Shown: positions 22,292 through 32,749 of the stretch, one piece after another
Layout of the letters: each line of letters opens with the position of its first letter
How positions within the stretch are numbered: the stretch's first letter is position 1
From: Lactifluus volemus
Lineage: Eukaryota > Basidiomycota > Agaricomycetes > Russulales > Russulaceae
Direction: 5' to 3'
Length of the DNA: 64,000 bases
NCBI GenBank assembly: GCA_022376515.1
Contig: WTXI01000011.1
Location: forward strand, 868,001 to 932,000
Position numbers and translations under genes: made by a program
The notes under the pieces: model-generated
Databases searched by the model: none
What the model was told of the DNA's origin: nothing
The model's input: the letters and a program-made list of their open reading frames with translations, nothing else

Positions 22292-24306
22292 CTAATTTTT
22301 GTCTAATACCGGTTCATGCCAACGAGGAGGAGAAAGCAGAAAGGTGTTGACCTTCTTCAAGATAGCTCGTGATGGATTTGCACCTGGTCGATCCGCTATG
22401 ATCCACTCGAGTCGCGTGCGCACCGAGCTTTTGCTGATCGCTCCTTCGGATCCGCTGCCACCACGCATCCTACCATCATCATCGAAAAACACTTGTAGTA
22501 ACACCAGCGCCACTCCAATACCCCCATCGCCACCTGCCACACAGATTGTTCGTCCGAGGCTAAGATGCGAGCTTGAGAATGAAATTACGCGGGGTAGAAC
22601 GTCGTGCATAAAGACATGTTGTCCTCGACGTTTTCCTGGCGGAAGGTGCACGCGGAGCACTTTGGATGCGTTTTCACCTTCCTCTTGGACCCCATCATCG
22701 GATCGAGCTACTCCACCGTCCGACAGACCCTCTGGCGGCAGGGGTACTTTATCGGTCTGGTTTGGCGGGGCGGCGTCCGACTCGTCCACAATCACTACGA
22801 ATGCGACTTCTTCCTGGTTGTCGCCGCAATTGCCAGGTATGTCGACAGGAAGTTCTCGAGGTAGGTCTTCCACCGCACACAACATCACGCGACCGCCAAC
22901 CTTGGTGATAGGCGTCGGAGGTGCACGCCACGCTCCACGGGGTCCGCCATCGTCTGCGTCTCGCCGCGTAGCAGTAGCCACCAAGCGAGCGACGAGCTCC
23001 TCGATCGTGTCACGGGGGCACGCGAGCAATTCTACGCGGTTCAGCCAAAACAGCTGTGGTGTCAAACCCTGGCGAATAATCACGATCACCATACATCCCC
23101 GGGACTGGCACCGCGTCGGCCGGCCGAGAAAGAGCCGCGCGCCACCAAGAAGGAGGAGGAGGATGTTTAGCCCACCTGACCCCATAGTTCATGGTCATCA
23201 CCCGAGCCCTGCACATAAGAAAATCCACCCGCGCGGCGACCAAGTCCCACCTCCATACGATCTATATCGCCCTCTGCTTCGGCGGCGGCGCGGGAGGCGC
23301 TCACGCATATGACGGGTAAGAAGGGTGCGTCGGGTGAGATGTGCGGGAAGCTAGCCGACGTGGGCGTGATCCATAGCGGACGCAACGGTCTGATCAGTGC
23401 CGGAAGCGCATATGACGAGTCCTGCAATGTGGTGCCCGTAAAATGACTCAAGAAAGTGAGCAGCCGCGTGCGTCACGGTAAACGGGTAAACATTACACGT
23501 ACCGCGAGGCTGGCGGCCCAGCCATCGAGTCGCGCGGCAATTTGGACGTGCTCATGAGGGCTGACTGCGCCGGGAGGCGTGTATAACTCCACTGCGTCGT
23601 CATCACCACACACGTTTGGGGGTCCCTCCACTCGTTTGTGTGGTTGGCACCGTCAGGAATGACGACTGGGGGCGAAGCGACGGACCCGCGCTGGCGCAGT
23701 CGCAGAGCGCGGTTAACGACGGCACACCAGATAGGTACTGTTTTGGAGAGTGCATCTGGAAGACGTTTTCCTGCACGTGTCGAGTCTACGAGAATAAACC
23801 TAGAGACAGAGAAAGAAACTGTTTTTTAGGGTTGGAGCCCCCGTTTCGCCGGAGCACGAGAAGTTTGATTTGATCGGACATGGGAGAACACGTACCCGCC
23901 GTGGGTGGCGGCGATAGACAACAAGTGTAGATTCGGTCGACGAAGATTGAAAGACCAGTTGCCGTGATGGCCATCAGTACTCTTGAAGTATGCGCGCGCA
24001 GTGGGATGCGCCTGTTGTGATGAATCATCATGGCAAGTGATACCCCCTCAGAAGTGAAAGTGAACGTACGATAGTAGGATCGGTATACCAGGCTCCACAA
24101 CGGAGATTTGCTATCCGGGAATCTGTTAGGCGGAGAAGATGATGCAAAAATGATAGCACCGAACGTAAGAGTGGGAACGCGGGGTAGGTCGCGCGCACTT
24201 CGTTGACAAAGGCGATATCGGCCTCGATGGAGTGCAGACGATTGTAAATGTCGAGCGACTCTCGGCGAATGTACGCACGCGCTGATGCCTCTGACGAGTT
24301 CGGCAT
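22292..24306 (-). CDS. RIT1: initiator tRNA 2'-O-ribosyl phosphate transferase
   Basis: Rit1 adds ribosyl phosphate at position 64 of initiator tRNA-Met, keeping it out of elongation. The gene starts at ATG 24306 (MPNSSEASARAY) and continues IRRESLDIYNRLHSIEADI and IANLRCGAWYTDPTI. The next exons give AYFKSTDGHHGNWSFNLRRP then LHLLSIAATHGG, and VDSTRAGKRLPDALSKTVPI then WCAVVNRAL. Later come DDHELWGLTPQLFWLNRVEL, LRVHLPPGKRRGQHVF, GIGVALVLLQVFFDDDG and SKSSVRTRLEWIIADRP, then ANPSRAILKKVN. All are in family order. Between about 23610 and 23660 the frame shifts relative to a clear downstream block (ELYTPPGAVSPHEHVQIAAR) with no good intron to explain it. Confidence 0.88.
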
Positions 24307-24579
24307 GGCGGAGACTCGCAATGGTGTCGCGACCTACTCCGGTTCTGCCCGCCATTTCTACTCCACCAACACTTCACCTTGCAAATAAAGACTGTATTAT
24401 TGTCAATGATTGTGTACGTACGATGTATACAGTACTAAATATGATGAGGTGGTGATGTCCGGGTATCACAGATTTAGTTGCTACAGTACACGAGAGATTA
24501 TAGCCGTCCCTGAGAAGATAATACAACATAAGAGAGTGGGGCGGAAGATATAGAAATAGACAGCATAATGGTAAGGTAT

Positions 24580-26115
24580 TCAGCCAACCAAGCATGCACC
24601 GCACGCATGGATGCCAGTGGTGCGGAGGTCACAGGTCCGCAACTGGCCACCACATAGTGCAGTTTTTTGCGCTGCACTCATGGTAAGTGACTCGCTGTTA
24701 ACAACTCTGAAAAAAAAAAAGAACTGTCAGTCATGATAGGACATTGGTACAGTACGACAGCGTACAGCGAACGGAGGGTGCCATCCCCGATGCTTGGGGG
24801 TAGCGATGACCCAACGTGAGCATTACGGACGAGCGTCAGAGAGGTGACTTTGTTCAGGGTATCTGGGAGTGCGCCCAGCGCAGTATTTTCGAGATGCAGT
24901 GAGGTGAGCATGGTCAATGTGCCAAAGGATGCCGGGAACGGCCAGCTACGAATTGTCCGATTAGCGTTCCGCTCGCCAAGACGCGGAGAAAAAGAACCCC
25001 ACCCGGAGATTTACCATCGCCAACAATTTCGAGGGCTTCGAGCGCTGTGAGATTCGTGAACTCAGCGGGGAGAGACACTGGAATGGCAGGAAAGATCAGC
25101 CGTCTACGAATAGATGGCTTGTGATTAGCAACGGTGTAAAGAAAGCCATGGAAGAGAAAATATCATGAATACTGACAACGACAAGACGCGGCTGGTGCCA
25201 TCGCATCGTACACCACTCCAAGTACAGAATTCAATGTCCGGACCCAGCCTCCAGCCTCCAGCTCAGCCTGGCTCAGTTGTCCAGCATCCTCCCATATTGA
25301 CCTCAGGCTGCAGAACTGCGTCGCGTCCAGCGCGGCGGGGTATTTGCAATTTCGTCATTGACAACGTGGCAAGGAGCGGGAGACATGTGTTGCACGGGTA
25401 CCCGATGGGGTCGTTCGAAGCATTAAGCGTATACTGCGTTATACACTGCTGTGTATTGGCCGGAAGTTCATAAGAAGTCGTGGAAGTGTTCACAGGCGTG
25501 GCAATGACAGAACGTTCGACTGGCATACGTGTCAGAGAGAATAAGCGAACGTTAAGGATGATCACGTTGATGAATAAATAGAGCAGAAAGACAACAAGCG
25601 CAGCGATTGGCGCTCTCTCGCGAAGCCTTTGTATGCGCGTCAGGGGAGGTTCATCGCAAGGTGCGCTTGGGCCTTGGGTTGCTTGCCTCCCTATGTTGAA
25701 TGGACGCCACTCTGGTATCTTGGGAACAGCTAGCGCAACACCTGGGACAAAAGATCACCACCCTCTTTTCTGCTCGCCCAAAGACTGGAGAAAAAGTGGA
25801 GAAAGCGACGTGTTGTGCTCCACTTGTCCAAGCTGCCTGCAGACCCGTCCTCGAGATCGGGGGGTTTCGAGTGTGGCGAATACTTGTGCGTGGCAAACTC
25901 GCCAAGAGAGAACGCGTCTCCAGTAGGAGTGTCCGCAGAGAAACGAGAATGTTCGCGAGAGGGGTCCGGTGGGGGTATGGTAAGCGATAGGTGCTCTTTG
26001 AATCTGGAAGAACAGACTAAAGAGCCTGAGACGAGGGTGTGGGTGTCCACTTATAAGTTGCCGTCGTAGAGCGTTTCGTGTATATCTTGGTATGTTGAAG
26101 CGGGCGATGGGTCAT
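24580..26115 (-). CDS. membrane-anchored leucine-rich-repeat protein with Cys-rich ectodomain; frame breaks present
   Basis: The probable start at 26115 (MTHRPLQHTKIYTKRS) splices to FKEHLSLTIPPPD and a hydrophilic N-terminal region. A helix follows, APIAALVVFLLYLFINVIIL, then a Cys-containing stretch (TQQCITQYTLNASND, GYPCNTCLPLL), ALDATQFCSLRSIW, EFCTWSGV and LRR segments PAEFTNLTALEALEIVG and TLTMLTSLHLENTALGALP. The C-terminus ends ALCGGQLRTCDLRTTGIHAC-type sequence at 24580. The order suggests a type II membrane protein with an extracellular LRR. Two places change frame without an obvious intron (about 25310-25360 and 25215-25245), so it may be a pseudogene. The function of this fungal LRR family is unknown to me. 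Confidence 0.6.
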
Positions 26116-26271
26116 GGATGGTTGTAAACTGTGCAGTGGACCTCCTCGACCATCTTAAACGAGACAAACTGGCGAGAGAACAAAGGAACAGGCCAATGTC
26201 GCCGAACTCACGTGTCCGGCCCGGGAAAGATACAAAGACAAAATGAACTGCATCGCCTCACAACTCACACA
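26116..26271. promoter_or_regulatory. divergent promoter, LRR gene / cyclotransferase copy 1
   Basis: Only 156 bp separate the two proposed start codons. No core promoter element stands out. Confidence 0.3.
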
Positions 26272-26809
26272 ATGCCTTACGGGACCCGCACATCCGCGCC
26301 GACCCTTTATTTTGGGTATGGTAGCAACATGTGGATAGACCAGATGAACAGACGTTGTCCGGAGAACAGATACATTGGTGTTGGAGTACTCCGAGACTGG
26401 TAAGGATTTCCATCGATTTCTCAACCCAGTGACTCTGATCAACAACCTTATAAGGTGCTGGATCATCAACGAAAAAGGATATGCGACTATTATCCCTTCC
26501 TTGGGAGATCGTGTATATGGTCTAATTTACGAGCTCAGTGTCAAGGATGAGGAATCACTGGACAAGTACGAAAAAGTTCCTGATAATTACTTGAAGAAGG
26601 TCATCCCGATAGAGTTGATCACATCTTCCAGTAATGGTGAGGTAACTATAGACACGCTGGTATACACAGATGTTGTCCGTACCAAGCGTGGTTCTCCAAA
26701 GACGGAGTATATCCATCGTATGAACATGGCCATCAAGGATGCACTCGAGAAAGACATATCTCTGTCCTACATAGATACATATCTGAGACCGTTTATACCG
26801 CTCGAGTAG
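26272..26809 (+). CDS. gamma-glutamylcyclotransferase-like protein, copy 1
   Basis: Exons 26272-26399 and 26455-26809 encode 160 residues, the intron splitting the Trp codon of LRDW|CWIIN. TLYFGYGSNMW is the glycine-rich substrate loop (YGSN) of the GGCT fold. INEKGYATI and GDRVYGLIYEL match the central strands. SLDKYEKVP places a Glu where the catalytic Glu of human GGCT lies. GGCT-like enzymes cyclise gamma-glutamyl or related amines to 5-oxoproline. The 3' sequence after the stop (TAGAGAATAGCTTTTGC) closely matches the second copy. Substrate unknown. Confidence 0.82.
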
Positions 26810-26866
26810 AGAATAGCTTTTGCCGTGTACTAGTATACCAGCGACCATTATGTGACTTCGTTCCGC

Positions 26867-26894
26867 TCTGCCGCTTCCTCGACAGCGTTGGGCC
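26867..26894 (-). pseudogene. possible relic of KRI1 3' end
   Basis: TCTGCCGCTTCCTCGACAGC followed by GTTGGGCC resembles the true KRI1 end just after copy 2 (TCTGCCACTTCCTCGATAAC, then CTTGGCC). It also lies downstream of a cyclotransferase stop codon. The likely cause is a duplication carrying the neighbour's tail. The match is short, so chance cannot be excluded. Confidence 0.45.
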
Positions 26895-27846
26895 ACCTAC
26901 AGAGTATCTTCGTTCGTTCAAGAAGGCTAGACTCGGAGCGTCGATCGGATATTGCACGTCAGCATGCATTCTCACTAATACTACCATGTCATTCAACATG
27001 CTAGCTGGGCCAACATCACACATGGAAGGTGTCAAGGCAGAGAAAACCCATGAAGTTCACTCTTTGAACAGAGACTTGGCGTATGGGAGAAATGATGACG
27101 AAGAAAAGGAAATGGCAATGGCTGTGGCCGGCAGGCAGTAGTCCCCTTGGTTGCGATGTATTAACTCGGAAGCACCCCTTGATGCAAGCTACAAAAATAG
27201 TCTGGGCTTCCATTGGGCTTCCACAGCTTCTCTTCATGCACGGCAACCTGTAGACCTTAGAATTGGCCCTTGATTGAGGGCCATATCGCCGGCCAAGTCA
27301 CGGTAGCGTGAATGGATCCACTCGACTCTATCATGTTATGGCTATGAACCCGGGATGCAGTCTTCGTAATTCTCGGTGATTTAAAAGCAAAGGGAATGGA
27401 AGGGATCGAAATAGGGTATGTGTTTTGCGTTTCTCGATTGGTTTGTTCATGACAAGGAGCCTGATCTCATGTGGGCAGTCCAGCTTTTTCAATGTCATTG
27501 GTCGAGGTGTGCATATCTTGGTAAGAATTCAGCAGCTTCTTCGCCGGTCACTTTATCAATCATCATGCTCACAAATCTATGTGAAATGACCATTTTTTGC
27601 GTCGGCTTCGGGTTTGAGGTTGCCGGACAAGCTCGGAAGTTCAAGTTGACCAGCACTGCATCAGTAAACTGTGCAAGCGCTTTTTCACTTTATTTGTGCT
27701 ATGGAATACCTGTAAAATCACTGCCTTTTCGGCTTTTTCAACTTTTCGCTACTTTGTGTCCTTTTTTTGGTGAGGTCGAGCTCGTGCAGGGTTCCTGATG
27801 GCTGACCCTGCATGACTTATGTTCCCTTTCTTCTCTTACCCGTATG

Positions 27847-27853
27847 TATAAAA
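27847..27853 (+). promoter_or_regulatory. candidate TATA box of cyclotransferase copy 2
   Basis: TATAAAA lies about 180 bp upstream of the ATG at 28032, allowing a moderately long 5' leader. Sequence match only. Confidence 0.45.
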
Positions 27854-28031
27854 GCTGACGGCTGAGGTTGCTTGTACCCCTCAGAATCGATTTGGTCTAG
27901 CTATCACTTGTAGCCCATCTCTTGGGAGCTCACCTCTTGTCTTGTGCATCATCGCTCCACTCTCAACTCAGAGCCTCGAAAGCTATTAGTTTCAACTGTC
28001 GTCCTATCGAACCGTAACACCCTCCATCTCA

Positions 28032-28548
28032 ATGCCGCACACACAACACCTCTATTTTGCATACGGTGGTAACATGTGGAAAGACCAGATGAAGCGTTTC
28101 CCGTCCCACGAATACATTGGGGTCGGACGACTCGACGACTGGTAAGGGTTCCGAGGTCTTTTATTGATCAGCACTAACGAGCAACGGTCATAGGTGCTTC
28201 ATCATTAACGAAAATGGATACGCGAACATTATCCATTCTCCGGGAGATCACGTATATGGCCTAGTATTTGCGCTCAGTGCCAAGGATGTGGAGCTGATGG
28301 ACGAACATGAAGGGGATGACTATGCGAGGAAGACCATGTGGTTACAGGTGACAACATCTTCCGATGATGATGAGGAGATGACTGGTGACGACAAGGCGTT
28401 GGTATATAAGGACCTTGACAATACCGAGCATGGTGTCCCAGGGGAGGACCAAACCTATCGTATGAACATGGCCGTCATTGACGCACTCAACGCCGGTGTA
28501 CCTCAGTCCTATATCGATAGATATATTAGAGTATTCATACCCGAGTAG
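28032..28548 (+). CDS. gamma-glutamylcyclotransferase-like protein, copy 2
   Basis: Exons 28032-28141 and 28194-28548 encode 154 residues with the same intron position and phase as copy 1 (LDDW|CFIIN), showing tandem duplication. It reads YFAYGGNMWKDQM where copy 1 has YGSNMW, so the conserved Ser of the YGSN loop is Gly here. INENGYANI, GDHVYGLVFAL and LMDEHEGDD keep the fold and the acidic residue. The middle is more acidic than copy 1. Activity is uncertain because of the loop change. It is convergent with KRI1, only 28 bp between the stop codons. Confidence 0.82.
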
Positions 28549-28576
28549 AGAAATAGCTTTGCAATAATACATACGA

Positions 28577-31115
28577 TCATTCTGCCACTTCCTCGATAAC
28601 CTTGGCCGATTTTTTCTGTCGCCTCCGTTTCTTCTTCACGGGCTCAGCCACAGTAGTCGCGACCTCATCCTCCTCATCTCTTGGCCGCGTCGTAGCCTTG
28701 TCACTTGGTTGTAGAACATCTGCAGCATCTGCTTCCACATCAACGGACATGGCATGCGCAGCTTTTTCTCGCATGCGCTCCTTCTTCCCCTTCCTCTTCT
28801 TCGTCGCCCTTCCCTCGCCATCCACTTCTCGATCAACATCTGCCTCCACACGCGTAGAGACCTTCTTTTTGAACTCCCACAAGCGCTCCCCGCGCTTGAA
28901 ATCCCACGTATCGCGTGCTTTGCGATACGGCGCGAGCTTCTTCAGCCCGACGTACTCATTCAGATCCCTTTCATCGGCGAGCAGAACTTCTGCGGCTGTC
29001 AGCCCGTATGATGTCTTCGCTACCGGAGTGTAGCGGAAGCGGGTGGGCATGCCCGCCACCTGAGCGGAATGCGGATAAGTGCGCGTGAATAACATGTGTG
29101 GGGTGGAGGGTGGCGCGTACCATATCGTTAAACTCGAGCTCGTATAGTTCGCTCATGTACTGATCGAGCACCTGCTTGCGCATCTCTTCCGTGCCATCCC
29201 ATTCAACCTCGTCCCACTTGCTGCTATCCTCCATGGGTGCCTCCGCATCCATCTCATCTATATCAACACCGCCAGCGTCGTTATCGCCCTTCATTCTCTT
29301 CTTCTTCTCTTTCTTCTTCTCTTTCTTGCGCTCTCTTGAGGCCGTTGTATGTGGGACGTCATCCTCTTGCGGTGGGACGATATCACCAATGTCAATATTG
29401 TCGTCCCATGTCGGTTTCTCGTCATCCCTTCCGGCCGTAAGGCCATCAGTTTCCGCCTGTATTGCCGCCATCTGCCGGTCATGCGCCTCCGCGTCCCATT
29501 CTCCGTCTATGTCTAGCGCGTTCAACGCTGCGTAGAGAAGGACCCACTACACTCAGCATCCAAACAACGAGGGCAGAATGAGGACATACCCTGACTGCCC
29601 GTCCAACCGCCTTCTTTACCAACACGTTCGAGCTTCGCTTCCACCTCTCGCGATTTTAAACCCTTGAGGCGCTTTACCTCTTCGCGCCGCTGGGCCTTCT
29701 CGGCTTCTTTGCGTTGCTGCCGCGCTCGCGCGCGGCACGGCGGCGTTCCGCATGTTCTGTTGTCCGGCGCACGCTCTCGACCGCACGTGGGAAGGACGGA
29801 ATTCGCGCTGCGTCGGGCTCTTCGAATCGGAAGTTGTAAGAACTCTCGAAGCGGTCGGCGACCTCATCGAATTCGTCATCTTCAAGGAGATCGGCGTTGG
29901 GGTCAGCATCGACGTCAGCAACATCTAGTATCGTAAGGGGTTCGGGGTCTTTGACGGACGAGGTTCCTGTAGTGATCTCGTTGTAGGTAGGTAGGCGTCT
30001 CGCAGAGCGGTCAATCCAGCCGCGATTTAATATATAACTGTAAAGACCCGAAAAGAACATCGCCCATTAGGTCCCGTGAAAGACAGAGGGAGAATGATGT
30101 ACTTACTTTATCAAAAATTCTTGATCTGTCTCCTTCCTGTCCTCCGCACCCTTCTTCGCTTTTTTCTTTCTCTTCTTCTTTCCTGAATCCGTTTCATCAG
30201 GACGTGTATGCGCGTCTTCATCTTCTACGCGACGTATCGCATCAACCTTTTCCTCCTCGCCGAGGTCCAAGATCTTTTCGAGCGGGCCGACCTCGCGCTC
30301 GAGATATGCGCGATACTCTGCCTCCTCCTGCTCTATCTCATCCTTCGTCTTCTCGCGCAAAGCGAACAGACCCCCTTCCTCCTCCTCCTGCTCTGCATCC
30401 CCCGAATCGGCACTTCCTCTTCCCACAGTGGGGCCCGAGTGGAACGCGGCAATAGTCTCGGCGCGCAGTGCAGCCTGCTCCGCGACGTGCGTCGGTGTTG
30501 GTGGCGGTGATGGGTCGACTGGGGAAGACGAACGTGTGCTTGCAACATCGAGTGCAGCAGCGAGGCGCTGCTCCGGGAGCGTCAGAGGCTTGTCCTCTTT
30601 GAATTTTTTCTTGGTGCGAGCAGGCACGGGTGCTGTGCTGGATTTGTTGTGTTCCTCTGTTACAGATATGAGAGGCAGTGAAGAAAAGGGGTAGACAGAA
30701 CGGCGCGCACCGTCAAACACGCTGCGTTGGGCATCGTAAATACCCGGATCTCGCGCCTTGATACGTGCGAGCGTGCGTAGGATGGCAGCATCGAGGGCAG
30801 GTGTGAGCTCTTCGCCATCCTCGTCCTCACTTTCGTCAGACTCTGAATCGGACTCGAGCTCGCTGGGATCATCGGTGTCGGCATCAGAACCATACTTCTC
30901 CTTGACTGCACATGAGCAAGGGAAATATAAGTCAGTAAGAATCAGGTCGATTGTGACAACTGAGAAGGGCTCTGCGTACGGTTCTCGAGCTCCTCGCGTT
31001 CTTTGCGATATTGAAAAGCTTTTGCGTAGTGCTCATTCACAGTGAGCTGGTGTAAGTATTTCTCATCTTCTGAACTAGAGGAGGAAGAGGATGACGAAAT
31101 CAATTGTCTTTTCAT
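28577..31115 (-). CDS. KRI1: KRI1 family ribosome-biogenesis protein
   Basis: Start at ATG 31115 (MKRQLISS followed by a serine run and EDEKYLHQLTVNEHYAKAF). The next exons are strongly acidic (DDPSELESDSESDESEDEDG), then AAILRTLARIKARDPGIYD, the family's N-terminal Kri1 block. Middle exons hold EREVGPLEKIL-type and Lys-rich segments. Near the C-terminus, RFRYTPVAKTSYGLTAAEVL then LLADERDLNEYVGLKKLAPY is the diagnostic Kri1 C-terminal block, followed by basic runs (KKKRRRQKK). Yeast Kri1 works with Krr1 in the nucleolus for 40S subunit assembly. About six exons, ending EEVAE at 28577. The gene is divergent from ERD2. Confidence 0.92.
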
Positions 31116-31590
31116 TTTCGACGTTGCTTTGCTTTCGCGCGAAGAAGAAAGTGTCAACACGGCCCGATTCAAGTTACAGCATTCCATTGCGAACCTTTTC
31201 ACCACGCTAACTTAAAAGCCTCTAAAGGGCAACCGGTATGCAGCATTCTTTATGTGGCAACAGCACTCCAATGTTAGAAACGTCCTAAAACTATAGACCC
31301 AGCGTATATGCGATTTTAATTGCACGTGACATTCTTCGACTCAAAAAAAAAAACAGAGAAATAATGTGCTCAGAAAACTAGATATTAATCCCGTAAATTT
31401 GGGTCTGATTTTGGGGGTGCAACCCGTCACCTTGGGTAAGAAAGTCTTGAAGCTGAGCAGTAAATGATAGAACGAGGTTCGGAGATAGGTTGTGAGGGCA
31501 ATAAACATGCATCAACATACACGTATCAAGGTCTAACCGCGGTCACACGGCCCCTGGAAAAGCGGCCATCCTCAAGACTTATCCTCGACG
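31116..31590. promoter_or_regulatory. divergent intergenic region, KRI1 / ERD2
   Basis: These 475 bp separate divergent starts and include a poly-A run near 31342. No clear core element or coding sequence. Confidence 0.35.
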
Positions 31591-32558
31591 ATGAACATTT
31601 TCAGACTTCTCGGTGAGCTGCCCTTTTCTCATTCATACAACAGTCTTTGACCATCTCCCCAAGGTGACCTCTCTCACCTCTCCTCTATATTTATCCTCCT
31701 CCATAAAATACAGACGTCTCGCTCCTGCCGAGGTTCCTCTCCTTACTTTGTCTGCCCTCGCGTGCTCAACCTTCTTCTCTCATAGGCATTTCCTTCAAGA
31801 CACAAGCGCTTTATGTCACCGTTTTCATCACGCGTTACCTTGATCTATTCCACACATGGGTCTCCTTCTACAACTTTGTCATGAAACTCATCTTCATAGG
31901 TAGCAGCGTCTACATCCTCTACCTTATGAAGATCCGCTACCGGTATGTTCCCTCTCTTGCATTATCTTTGATTCAACGATGACTCAAAATACGTTGTGCG
32001 ACACGCACAGACCGACACATGACCCCTCCATCGATACCTTCCGCGTCGAGTTCCTCATCGCCCCCGCATTCTTCCTCGGTCTCCTCTTCAACTACTCTTA
32101 CTCCATCACAGAGGTCTTTTGGTCCTTCTCCATCTTCCTCGAGTCCATCGCCATCCTCCCCCAACTCTTCATCCTCCAGCGCACGGGCGAAGCAGAGACC
32201 ATCACTACGCACTACATTGCTGCGCTGGGCGCTTACCGTGGACTTTACATTCCCAACTGGATATACCGGTGCGTATTCTTTTGCCCTGGCCTATCGCCCT
32301 ATCTGCTTTGAGTTGACTCGCCTCTGTACGAACGCTAGATACTTCGCCGAAGATCTCATCGACCCAATCTCGATCACAGCAGGTCTGGTGCAAACGGGGC
32401 TATATCTCGACTTCTTTTATGTATACTTCACCAAGTACGTGGTTCATCTCATACATATCTTGTGTCCTTCCCCGTGTTCTGCCACGAACCTGACTCCACG
32501 CTTACGTGCATTCCTTCGCAGGGTTCTCCAGGGCCAGAAGTTCGAGTTGCCAGCATGA
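31591..32558 (+). CDS. ERD2: ER lumen protein-retaining receptor (H/KDEL receptor)
   Basis: Exons splice to MNIFRLLGDLSHLSSIFILL, then HKIQTSRSCRGISFKTQALY and VTVFITRYLDLFHTWVSFYN, the invariant opening of Erd2. Then come HDPSIDTFRVEFLI, FSIFLESIAILPQLFILQRT with the conserved PQL, ITTHYIAALGAYRGLYIPNW and IYRYFAEDLIDPISITAGLV. QTGLYLDFFYVYFTK and a short tail, VLQGQKFELPA, end at 32558. The seven-helix receptor returns HDEL/KDEL proteins from the Golgi to the ER. The first intron splits after LG; others are short GT-AG. The gene is convergent with RIM13, about 190 bp between stops. Confidence 0.95.
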
Positions 32559-32749
32559 CATCATGTATCGAAAGTTATCGACGTATTTTATCCCGCGTAG
32601 CGCCGGTCTACCCCTGTGTGCTGCGAGAAAAGTCGCATTAGAATCCCCCTTGTTCGTGGTAATACACACATTCGTACACACGCGCCCAGATTCCTTGGGA
32701 ACGTCAATCATACGGAGAAAAGGTGCGAAGCAGGTCTCTGCTGTGACTG

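Larger units (their letters stand above)
26810..28031. other. intergenic region between tandem cyclotransferases, with a KRI1 3'-end relic
   Basis: About 1.2 kb is without an intact gene. At 26867-26894 a stretch matches the last codons of KRI1 (28581-28607) with a few changes and one indel. A TATA box at 27847-27853 precedes copy 2. The remainder shows nothing recognisable. Confidence 0.5.

Noticed and set aside
22299..23312. 337-codon plus-strand frame
   Set aside because: It lies antisense to RIT1 exons, has Pro/Arg/Ser-rich translation with no motif, and the opposite strand has clear RIT1 blocks.
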